Source: Ptiloglossa arizonensis | Taxonomy: Eukaryota; Arthropoda; Insecta; Hymenoptera; Colletidae | Direction of reading: 5' to 3' | DNA: 64,000 nt | Assembly (NCBI RefSeq): GCF_051014685.1 | Contig: NW_027478417.1 | Location: 1,488,001-1,552,000 of the forward strand | Shown: positions 50,902-62,657 of the stretch, one piece after another | Layout of the letters: every line of letters begins with the position of its first letter | Position numbering within the stretch: position 1 is the first letter of the stretch | The notes under the pieces: generated by a model | What the model saw: only the letters and a program-made list of their open reading frames with translations | The model's database searches: none | What the model was told of the DNA's origin: nothing | Made by a program: the position numbers and the translations under genes

Positions 50902-53900
50902 TGCATCCGAAAGCAGAGACTCGCCCGATTACAATGGTATCTGTATTTTCCCCTAGGCCATTCCAGTTATTGGTTTCGAGTATCAGACTTGCGAAAATTA
51001 TGATGGTTTCTCACCCATTCCTTAACTTCAAACTCCCATATCTCGCGAACGAATTGACGAACTCGAGAAATTCCTGATGCATCTGAAAGCAGAAACTCGC
51101 CCTATTACAATGGTGTGTGTATTTTTCCCCTAGGCCATTGTAGTTATTGGTTTCGAGTATCAGACGTGCGAAAATTTTGATGGTTTCTCAACAATTCCTT
51201 AACTTCAAACTCCCATATCACGCGAACGGTTGGACGAACTCGAGAAATTCCTATTGCATCTGAAAGCAGAAACTCGCCCGATTACAACGGTATGTGTATT
51301 TTTGCCCTAGACCATGGTAGTTATTGGTTTCGAGTGTCAGACATGCAAAAATTTTGATGGTTTCTCAACCGTTCCTTAAATTCAAACTCCCATATCTCGC
51401 GAACGGATTGACGAACTCGAGAAATTGCTGTTGCATCTGAAAGCAGAATCTCGCCCGATTACAACGGTATGTGTATTTTCCCCTAGACCATTGTAGTTAT
51501 TGGTTTCGAATATCAGATATGCGAAAATTTTGATGGTTTCTCAACCATTCCTTAACTTCAAACTCCCATATTATGCCAACGGATTGACGAACTCGAGAAA
51601 TTTCTATTGCATCTGAAAGCAGAAACTCGCCCGATTACATCGGTATGTGTATTTTTGCCCTAGGCCATAGTAGTTATTGGTTTCGAGTATCAGACTTGCG
51701 AAAATTATGATGGTTTCTCACCCATTCCTTAACTTCAAACTCCCATATCTCGCGAACGAATTGACGAACTCGAGAAATTCCTGATGCATCTGAAAGCAGA
51801 AACTCGCCCTATTACAATGGTGTGTGTACTTTTCCCCTAGTCAATAGTAGTTATTGTTTTCGAGTATCAGACTTGCCAAAATTATGATGTTTTCTCACCC
51901 ATTCCTTAACTTCAAATTCCCATATCTCGCGAACGGATTGACGAACACGAGAAATTCCTATTGCATCTGACAGCAGAAACTCGCCCGATTTCAACGGTAT
52001 GTGTACTTTTCCCCTAGGCCATTCCAGTTATTGGTTTCGAGTATCAGACCACCGAAAATTTTGATGGTTTCTCAACCTTTCCCTAACTTCAAACTCCCAT
52101 ATCTCGCGAACGGATTGACGAACTCGAGAAATTCCTGTTGCATCTGAAAGTAGAATCTCGCCCGATTACAACGGTATGTGTATTTTTCCCCTAGGCCTTT
52201 GTAGTTATTGGTTTCGGGAATCAGACTTGCGAAAATATTGATGGTTGCTCAACCATTCCTTAACTTCAAACTCCCATATCTCGCGAAGGAATTGACGATC
52301 TCGAGAAATTCTTGTTGCATCTGAAAGCAGAAACTCGCCCGATTACAATGGTATGTGTATTTTTGCCCTAGGCCATAGTAGTTATTGGTTTCGAGTATCA
52401 GACTTGCGAAAATTTTGATGGTTTCTCGACCATTCCTTAACTTCATACTCCCATACCTCGCGAACGGATTGACGAACTCGAGAAACTCCCATTGCATCTG
52501 AAAGTAGAAACTCGCCCGATTTCAACGGTATGTGTACTTTTCCCCTAGACCATTCCAGTTATTGGTTTCGAGTATCAAATCAGCGAAAATTTTGGTGGTT
52601 TCTCTACCATTCCTTAACTTCAAACTGCCATATTATGCCAACGGATTGACGAACTCGAGAAATTTCTATTGCATCTGAAAGCAGAAACTCGCCCGATTAC
52701 ATCGGTATGTGTATTTTTGTCCTAGGCCATAGTAGTTATTGGTTTCGAGTATCAGACTTGCGAAAATTTTGATGGTTTCTCAACCATTCCTTAACTTCAA
52801 ACTCCCATATCTTGCGAACGGGTTGACGAACACGAGAAATTCCTGTTGCATCTGAAAGTAGAATCTCGCCCGATTACAACGGTATGTGTATTTTTCCCCT
52901 AGGCCTTTGTAGTTATTGGTTTCGGGAATCAGACTTGCGAAAATATTGATGGTTGCTCAACCATTCCTTAACTTCAAACTCCCATATCTCGCGAAGGAAT
53001 TGACGATCTCGAGAAATTCTTGTTGCATCAGAAAGCAGAAACTCGCCCGATTACATCGGTATGTGTATTTTTGCCCTAGGCCATAGTAGTTATTGGTTTC
53101 GAGTATCAGACTTGCGAAAATTATGATGGTTTCTCACCCATTCCTTAACTTCAAACTCCCATATCTCGCGAACGAATTGACGAACTCGAGAAATTCCTGA
53201 TGCATCTGAAAGCAGAAACTCGCCCTATTACAATGGTGTGTGTACTTTTCCCCTAGTCAATAGTAGTTATTGTTTTCGAGTATCAGACTTGCCAAAATTA
53301 TGATGTTTTCTCACCCATTCCTTAACTTCAAATTCCCATATCTCGCGAACGGATTGCGAACTCGAGAAATTCCTGTTGCATCTGAAAGTAGAAACTCGCC
53401 CGATTACAAGGGTACGTGTATTTTTGCCCTAGGCCATAGTAGTTATGGGTTTCGAGTATCAGACTTGCCAAAATTATGATGTTTTCTCACCCATTCCTTA
53501 ACTTCAAACTCCCATATCTCGCGAACGGATTGCGATCTCGAGAAATTCCTGTTTCATCTGAAAGTAGAAACTCGACCGATTACAACGGTATGTGTATTTT
53601 TCCCCTAGGCCATTGTAGTTATAGGTTTCGAGTATCAGACATGCGAAAATTTTGATGGTTTCTCAACCATTCCTTAACTTCAAACTCCCGTATCACGCGA
53701 ACGGATTGACGAACTCGAGAAATTCCTATTGCATCTGAAAGCAGAAACTCGCGCGGTTACAACGGTATGTGTACTTTTCCCCTAGACCATTCCAGTTATT
53801 GGTTTCGAGTATCAAATCAGCGAAAATTTTGGTGGTTTCTCTACCATTCCTTAACTTCAAACTCCCATATCTCGCGAACGGATTGACGAACTCGAGAAAT

Positions 53901-55149
53901 TCCTGTTGCATCTGAAAGCAGAGAATCGCCCGATTACTATGGTATCTGTATTTTCCCCTAGACCATTCCAGTTATTGGTTTCGAGTATCAGAATTGCGAA
54001 AATTATGATGGTTTCTCACCCATTCCTTAACTTCAAACTCCCATATCTCGCGAAAGAATTGACGAACTCGAGAAATTCCTGATGCATGTGAAAGCAGAAA
54101 CTCGCCCTATTACAATGGTGTGTGTACTTTTCCCCTAGGCCATAGTAGTTATTGTTTTCGCGTATCAGACTTGCCAAAATTATGATGTTTTCTCACCCAT
54201 TCCTTAACTTCAAACTCCCATATCTCGCGAACGGATTGCGAACTCGAGAAATTCCCATTGCATCTGAAAGCAGAAACTCGCCCGATTTCAACGGTATGTG
54301 TACTTTTCCCCTAGACCATTCCAGTTATTGGTTTCGAGTATCAAATCAGCGAAAATTTTGGTGGTTTCTCTACTATTCCTTAACTTCAAACTCCCATATC
54401 TCGCGAACGGATTGGCGAACTCGAGAAATTCCTGTTGCATCTGAAAGCAGAGACTCGCCCGATTACAATGGTATCTTTATTTTCCCCTAGACCATTCCAG
54501 TTATTGGTTTCGAGTATCAGACTTGCGAAAATTATGATGGTTTCTCACTCATTCCTTAACTTCAAACTCCCATATCTCGCGAAAGAATTGACGAACTCGA
54601 GAAATTCCTGATGCATCTGAAAGCAGAAACTCGCCCTATTACAATGGTGTGTGTACTTTTCCACTAGGCCATAGTAGTTATTGTTTTCGAGTATCAGACT
54701 TGCCAAAATTATGATGTTCTCTCACCCATTCCTTAACTTCAAACTCCCATATCTCGCGAACGGATTGCGAACTCGAGAAATTCCTGTTGCATCTGAAAGT
54801 AGAAACTCGCCCGAATACAAGGGTACGTGTATTTTTGCCCTAGGCCATAGTAGTTATTGGTTTCGAGTATCAGACTTGCCAAAATTATGATGTTTTCTCA
54901 CACATTCCTTAACTTCAAACTCCCATATCTCCTGAACGGATTGCGAACTCGAGAAATTCCTGTTGCATCTGAAAGTAGAAACTCGTCCGATTACAACGGT
55001 ATGTGTATTTTTCCCCTAGGCCTTTGTAGTTATTGGTTTCGGGTATCAGACTTGCGAAAATTTTGATGGTTTCTCAACCATTCCTTAACTTCAAACTCCC
55101 GTATCACGCGAACGGATTGACGAACTTGAGAAATTCCTATTGTATCTGA

Positions 55150-55883
55150 AAGCAGAAACTCGCCCGATTTTAACGGTATGTCTACTTTTCCCCTAGACCA
55201 TTCCAGTTATTGGTTTCGAGTATCAAATTAGCGAAAATTTTGGTGGTTTCTCTACAATTCCTTAACTTCAAACTCCCATATCTCGCGAACGGATTGACGA
55301 ACTCGAGAAATTCCTGTTGCATCTGAAAGCAGAGACTCGCCCGATTACAATGGTATCTGAATTTTCCCCTAGACCATTCCAGTTATTGGTTTCGAGTATC
55401 AGACTTGCGAAAATTATGATGGTTTCTAACCCATTCCTTAACTTCAAACTCCCATATCTCGCGAAAGAATTGACGAACTCGAGAAATTCCTGATGCATCT
55501 GAAAGCAGAAACTCGCCCTATTACAATGGTGTGTGTACTTTTCCCCTAGGCCATAGTAGTTATGGGTTTCGAGTATCAGGCTTGCGAAAATTTTGATGGT
55601 TCCTCAACCATTCTTTAATTTCAAACTCCCATATCTCGCGAACGGATTGACGAACTCGAGAAATTCTTGTTGCATCTGAAAGTAGAAACTCGCCCGATTA
55701 CAATGGTATGTGTATTTTTCCCCTAGGCCTCTGTAGTTATTGGTTTCGGGAATCAGACATGCAAAAATTTTGATGGTTTCTCAACCGTTCCTTAAATTCA
55801 AACTCCCATATCTCGCGAACGGATTGACGAACTCGAGAAATTCCTGTTGCATCTGAAAGCAGAAACTCGCCCGATTACAACGG
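55150..55883 (+). repeat. ~734-bp block, copy 1 (offset 1060)
   Basis: Matches 56210-56943 six monomers downstream. Shared rare markers are ATCAGGCTTGCG (55575 and 56635), TTCCTCAACCATTCTTTAAT, CATGCAAAAATTTTG after GGGAATCAG, and CCGTTCCTTAAATTC. Confidence 0.8.
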
Positions 55884-56209
55884 TGTGTGTACTTTTCCCC
55901 TAGGCCATAGTAGATATTGTTTTCGAGTATCAGACTTGCCAAAATTATGATGTTTTCTCACACATTCCTTAACTTCAAACTCCCATATCTCGCGAACGGA
56001 TTGCGAACTCGAGAAATTCCTGTTGCATCTCAAAGTAGAAACTCGCCCGATTACAACGGTATGTGTATTTTTCCCCTAGGCCTTTGTAGTTATTGGTTTC
56101 GGGTATCAGACTTGCGAAAATTTTGATGGTTTCTCAACCATTCCTTAACATCAAACTCCCATATCTCGCGAACGGATTGAGGAACTCGAGAAATTCCCAT
56201 TGCATCTGA

Positions 56210-56943
56210 AAGCAGAAACTCGCCCGATTTCAACGGTATGTGTACTTTTCCCCTAGACCATTCCAGTTATTGGTTTCGAGTATCAAATCAGCGAAAATTT
56301 TGGTGGTTTCTCTACCATTCCTTATCTTCAAACTCCCATATCTCGCGAACGGATTGACGAACTCGAGAAATTCCTGTTGCATCTGAAAGCAGAGACTCGC
56401 CCGATTACAATGGTATCTGTATTTTCCCCTAGACCATTCCAGTTATTGGTTTCGAGTATCAGACTTGCGAAAATTATGATGGTTTCTCACCCATTCCTTA
56501 ACTTCAAACTCCCATATCTCGCGAAAGAATTGACGAACTCGAGAAATTCCTGATGCATCTGAAAGCAGAAACTCGCCCTATTACAATGGTGTGTGTACTT
56601 TTCCCCTAGGCCATAGTAGTTATGGGTTTCGAGTATCAGGCTTGCGAAAATTTTGATGGTTCCTCAACCATTCTTTAATTTCAAACTCCCATATCTCGCG
56701 AAAGGATTGACGAACTCGAGAAATTCCTGTTGCATCTGAAAGCAGAGACTCGCCCGATTACAATGGTATGTGTATTTTTCCCCTAGGCCTCCGTAGTTAT
56801 TGGTTTCGGGAATCAGACATGCAAAAATTTTGATGGTTTCTCAACCGTTCCTTAAATTCAAACTCCCATCTCTCGCGAACGGATTGACGAACTCGAGAAA
56901 TTCCTGTTGCATCTGAAAGCAGAAACTCGCCCGATTACAACGG
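56210..56943 (+). repeat. ~734-bp block, copy 2 (offset 1060)
   Basis: Second copy of 55150-55883. Directly after it, 56944-57420 (CATATTATGCCAACGG at 57044) repeats at 58004-58480, again offset 1060. Confidence 0.8.
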
Positions 56944-58380
56944 TATGTGTATTTTCCCCTAGGCCATTGTAGTTATTGGTTTCGAATATCAGACATGCGA
57001 AAATTTTGATGGTTTCTCAACCATTCCTTAACTTCAAACTCCCATATTATGCCAACGGATTGACGAACTCGAGAAATTCCTATTGCATCTGAAAGCAGAA
57101 ACTCGCCCGATTACATCGGTATGTGTATTTTTGCCCTAGGCCATAGTAGTTATTGGTTTCGAGTATCAGACTTGCGAAAATTTTGATGGTTTTTCAACCA
57201 TTCCTTAACTTCAAACTCCCATATCTCGCGAACGGATTGACGAACACGAGAAATTCCTATTGCATCTGACAGCAGAAACTCGCCCGATTTCAACGGTATG
57301 TGTACTTTTCCCCTAGGCCATTCCAGTTATTGGTTTCGAGTATCAGACCAGCGAAAATTTTGATGGTTTCTCAACCATTCCCTAACTTCAAACTCCCATA
57401 TCTCGCGAACGGATTGACAAACTCGAGAAATTCCTGTTGCATCTGAAAGTAGAATCTCGCCCGATTACAACGGTATGTGTATTTTTCCCTAGGCATTTGT
57501 AGTTACTGGTTTCGGGAATCAGACTTGCGAAAATATTGATGGTTGCTCAACCATTCCTTAACTTCAAACTCCCATATCTCGCGAAGGAATTGACGATCTT
57601 GAGAAATTCTTGTTGCATCTGAAAGCAGAAACTCGCCCGATTACAACGGTATGTGTACTTTTCCCCTAGACCATTCCAGTTATTGGTTTCGAGTATCAAA
57701 TCTGCGAAAATTTTGGTGGTGTCTCTACCATTCCTTAACTTCAAACTCCCATATCTCGCGAACGGATTGACGAACTCGAGAAATTCCTGTTTCATATGAA
57801 AGTAGAAACTCGCCCGATTACAACGGTATGTGTATTTTTCCCCTAGGCCATTGTAGTTATTGGTTTCGGTAATCAGACTTGCGAAAATATTGATGGTTTC
57901 TCAACCATTCCTTAACATCAAACTCCCATATCTCGCGAACGGATTGACGAACTCGAGAAATTCCTGTTGCATCTAAAAGCAGAAACTCGCCCGATTACAA
58001 CGGTATGTGTATTTTCCCCTAGGCCATTGTAGTTATTGGTTTCGAATATCAGACATGCGAAAATTTTGATGGTTTCTCAACCATTCCTTAACTTCAAACT
58101 CCCATATTATGCCAACGGATTGACGAACTCGAGAAATTCCTATTGCATCTGAAAGCAGAAACTCGCCCGATTACATCGGTATGTGTATTTTTGCCCTAGG
58201 CCATAGTAGTTATTGGTTTCGAGTATCACACTTGCGAAAATTTTGATGGTTTCTCAACCATTCCTTAACTTCAAACTCCCATATCTCGCGAACGGATTGA
58301 CGAACACGAGAAATTCCTATTGCATCTGACAGCAGAAACTCGCCCGATTTCAACGGTATGTGTACTTTTCCCCTAGACCA

Positions 58381-58945
58381 TTCCAGTTATTGGTTTCGAG
58401 TATCAGACCAGCGAAAATTTTGATGGTTTCTCATCCATTCCTGAACGTCAAACTCCCATATCTCGCGAAAGGGTTGACGAACTCGAGAAACACCTATTGC
58501 ATCTGAAAGTAGAAACTCGCCCGATTACAACGGTATGTGTATTTTTCCCCTAGGCCTTTGTAGTTATTTGTTTCTGGAATCGGGCTTGCGAAAATTTTGA
58601 TGGTTGCTCAACCATTCCTTAAGTTCAAACACCCATATCTCGAGAACGGATTGACTAACTCGAGTAATTCCTATTGCATCTGAAAGTAGAAACTCGCCCG
58701 ATTTCAACGGCATGTGTACTTTTTCCCTAGGCCATTCCAGTTATTGGTTTCGAGTATCAGATCAGCGAAAATTTTTGTGGTTTCTCTACCATTCCTTAAC
58801 TTCAAACTCCCATACCTCGCGAACGGATTGACGAACTCGAGAAATTCCTGTTGCATCTGAAAGTAGAAACTCGCCCGATTACATTGGTGTGTGTAATTTT
58901 CCCCTAGGCCATAGTAGTTATTGGTTTCGAGTATCAGACTTGCCA
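58381..58945 (+). repeat. ~565-bp block, copy 1 (offset 3712)
   Basis: Matches 62093-62657. Rare markers are TTTCTGGAATCGGGC (58571 and 62283), GGGTTGACG (58471 and 62183), CTTAAGTTCAAACACCC, TCTCGAGAACGG and ATCAGATCAGCG. Confidence 0.82.
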
Positions 58946-59290
58946 AAATTATGATGTTTTCTCACCCATTCCGTAACTTCAAACTCCCATATCTCGCGAA
59001 CGGATTGCGAACTCGAGAAATGCCTGTTGTATCTGAAAGCAGAAACACGCCCGATTACAACTGTATGTGTATTTTTGGCTTGGGCCATTGTAGTTATTGT
59101 TTTCGAGTACCAGACTTGCCAAAATTATGATGTTTTCTCACCCATTCCGTAACTTCAAACTCCCATATCTCGCGAACGGATGCGAACTCGAGAAATGCCT
59201 GTTGTATCTGAAAGCAGAAACACGCCCGATTACAGCTGTATGTGTATTTTTGGCTTGGGCCATTGTAGTTATTGTTTTCGAGTACCAGAC
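58920..59290 (+). repeat. Adjacent near-identical 175-bp monomers
   Basis: Two neighbouring monomers share a private set: GGCTTGGGCC in place of the CCTAGGCC landmark (59077 and 59252, 175 apart), GAGTACCAGACTTGCC, CACCCATTCCGTAAC, GAAATGCCTG and GTATCTGAAAGCAGAAACAC. The second lacks one more base (GGATGCGAAC). This is the clearest single-monomer tandem duplication I saw. Confidence 0.8.
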
Positions 59291-62092
59291 TTGCGAAAAT
59301 TTTTATGGTTTCTCAACCATTCCTTAACTTCATACTCCCATACCTCGCGAACGGATTGACGAACTCGAGAAATTCCTGTTGCATCTGAAAGCAGAATGTC
59401 GCCCGATTACAACGGTATGTGTATTTTTGCCCTAGGCCATAGAAGTTATTGGGTTCGAGTATGAGACTTGCGAAAATTTTTATGGTTTCTCAACCATTCC
59501 TTAACTTCATACTCCCATATCTCGCGAACGGATTGACGAACACGAGAAATTCCTATTGCATCTGAAAGCAGAAACTCGCCCCATTACAATGGTGTGTGTA
59601 CTTTTCTCCAAGGCCATTCCAGTTATTGGTTTCCAGTATCAGACCAGCGAAAATTTTGATGGTTTCTCATCCATTCCTGAACGTCAAACTCCCATATCTC
59701 GCGATCGCATTGACGAACTCGAGAAATTCCTGTTGCATCTGAAAGCACAAACTCACCCGATTACAGTGGTATGTGTATTTTTGCCCTAGGCCATAGTAGT
59801 TATTGGTTTCTAGTATCAGACTTGCGAAAATTTTGATAGTTTCTCAACCATTCCTTAACTTCAATCTCGCATATCTCGCGAACGGACGACTAACTCGAGT
59901 AATTGCTATTGCATCTGAAAGCAGAAACTAGCCCCATTTCAACGGTATGTGTACTTTTTCCCTAGGCCATTCCAGTTACTGGTTTCGAGTATCCGACCTG
60001 CGAAAATTTTGATGCTTTCTCAACCATTCCTTAACTTCAAACTCCCATATCTCGCGTACGGTATGACGAACTCGAGAAATTCCTGTTGCATCTGACAGTA
60101 GAAACCCGCCCGATTACAACGGTATGTGTATTTTTTCCCTAGGCCATAGTAGTTATTGGTTTCGAGTATCAGACTTGCGAAAATTTTGATGGTATCTCAA
60201 CCGTTCCTTAACTTCAAACTCCCATATCTCGCGAATGGATTGAAGAGCTCGAGAAATTCCTGTTGCATCTGAAAATAGAAGCTAGCCCGATTACAACGGT
60301 ATGTGTATTTTTCCCCTAGGCCTTTGTAGTTATTGGTTTCGGGTATCACACTTGCGAAAATTTTGATCGTTTCTCAACCATTCCTTAACTTTGAACTCCC
60401 ATATCTCGCGAACGGATTGACGAACTCGAGAAATTCCTGTTGCATCTGATAGTAGAAACTCGCCCGATTACAATGGTTTGTGTACTTTTCCCCTAGGCCA
60501 TAGTAGTTATGGGTTTCGAGTATCAGACTTGCGAAAATTTTGATGGTTTCTCAAACATTCCTTAACTTCAAAATCCCATTTCTCGGGAACGGATTGACGA
60601 ACTCGAGAAATTCCTGTTGCATCTGAAAGTAGAAACTCGCCCGATTGCAATGTTGTGTGTGCTTTTTCCCTAGGCCATTCCAGTTATTGGTTTCGAGTAT
60701 CAGACCAGCGAAATTTTTGATGGTTTCTCAACCATTCCTTAACTTCAAACTCCCATATCTCGCGAACGGATTGACGAACTCGAGAAATTCCTGTTTCATC
60801 TGAAAGTAGAAACTCGCCCGATTACAACGGTATGTGTATTTTTCCCCTAGGCCATTGTAGTTATTGGTTTCGGGAATCAGACTTGCGAAAATTTTGATGG
60901 TTTCTCAACCATTCCTTAACATCAAACTCCCATATCTCGCGAACGGATTGACGAACTCGAGAAATTCCCATTGCATCTGAAAGCAGAAACTCGCCCGATT
61001 TCAACGGTATGTGTACTTTTCCCCAAGACCATTCCAGTTATTGGTTTCGAGTATCAAATCAGCGAAATTTTTGATGGTTTCTCAAACATTCCTTAACTTC
61101 AAACTCCCACATCTCGCGAACGGATTGACGAACTCGAGAAATTCCTGTTGCATCTGAAAGCAGAGACTCGCCCGATTACAACGTTATCTGTATTTTACCG
61201 TAGACCATTCCAGTTATTGGTTTCGAGTATCAGACTTGCGAAAATTAAGATGGTTTCTCACCCATTCCTTAACTTCAAACTCCCATATTATGCCAACGGA
61301 TTGACGAACTCGAGAAATTCCTATTGCATCTGAAAGCAGAAACTCGCCCGATTACATCGGTATGTGTATTTTTGCCCTAGGCCATAGTAGTTATTGGTTT
61401 CGAGTATCACACTTGCGAAAATTTTGATGGATTCTCAACCATTCCTTAACTTCAAACTCCCATATCTCGCGAACGGATTGACGAACACGAGAAATTCCTA
61501 TTGCATCTGACAGCAGAAACTCGCCCGATTTCAACGGTATGTGTACTTTTCCCCTAGACCATTCCAGTTATTGGTTTCGAGTATCAGACCAGCGAAAATT
61601 TTGATGGTTTCTCAACCATTCCCTAACTTCAAACTCCCATATCTCGCGAACGGATTGACGAACTCGAGAAATTCCTGTTGCATCTGAAAGTAGAATCTCG
61701 CCCGATTACAACAGTATGTGAATTTTTCCCCTAGGCCTCTGTAGTTATTGGTTTCGGGAATCAGACTTGCGAAAATATTGATGGTTGCTCAACCATTCCT
61801 TAACTTCAAACTCCCATATCTCGCGAAGGAATTGACGATCTCGAGAAATTCTTGTTGCATCTGAAAGCAGAAACTCGCCCGATTACAACGGTATGTGTAT
61901 TTTTGCCCTAGGCCATAGTAGTTATTGGTTTCGAGTATCAGACTTGCGAAAATTTTGATGGTTTCTCAACCACTCCTTAACTTCATATTCCCATACCTCG
62001 CGAACGGATTGACGAACTCGAGAAATTCCTATTGCATCTGAAAGCAGAAACTCGCCCCATTACAATGGTGTGAGTACTTTTCTCCTAGGCCA

Positions 62093-62657
62093 TTCCAGTT
62101 ATTGGTTTCGAGTATCAGACCAGCGAAAATTTTGATGGTTTCTCATCCATTCCTGAACGTCAAACTCCCATATCTCGCGAACGGGTTGACGAACTCGAGA
62201 AACTCCTATTGCATCTGAAAGTAGAAACTCGCCCGATTACAACGGTATGTGTATTTTTCCCCTAGGCCTTTGTAGTTATTTGTTTCTGGAATCGGGCTTG
62301 CGAAAATTTTGATGCTTGCTCAACCATTCCTTAAGTTCAAACACCCATATCTCGAGAACGGATTGACTAACTCGAGTAATTCCTATTGCATCTGAAAGCA
62401 GAAACTCGCCCGATTTCAACGGCATGTGTACTTTTTCCCTAGGCCATTCCAGTTATTGGTTTCGAGTATCAGATCAGCGAAAATTTTTGTGGTTTCTCTA
62501 CCATTCCTTAACTTCAAACTCCCATACCTCGCGAACGGATTGACGAACTCGAGAAATTCCTGTTGCATCTGAAAGTAGAAACTCGCCCGATTACATTGGT
62601 GTGTGTACTTTTCCCCTAGGCCATAGTAGTTATTGGTTTCGAGTATCAGACTTGCGA
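62093..62657 (+). repeat. ~565-bp block, copy 2 (offset 3712)
   Basis: Second copy of 58381-58945. Further along, monomers with GCACAAACTCACCCG and ATTGGGTTCGAGTATGAG near 59.4-59.8 kb are also shared with 63.06-63.36 kb, in a different order. Confidence 0.8.

Noticed and set aside
54152..54490. Longest open reading frame, 112 codons on the plus strand
   Set aside because: It simply reads through two satellite monomers whose usual in-frame stop is mutated. It has no codon structure distinct from neighbouring copies, no start context and no recognisable domain. All other short frames in the window have the same origin.
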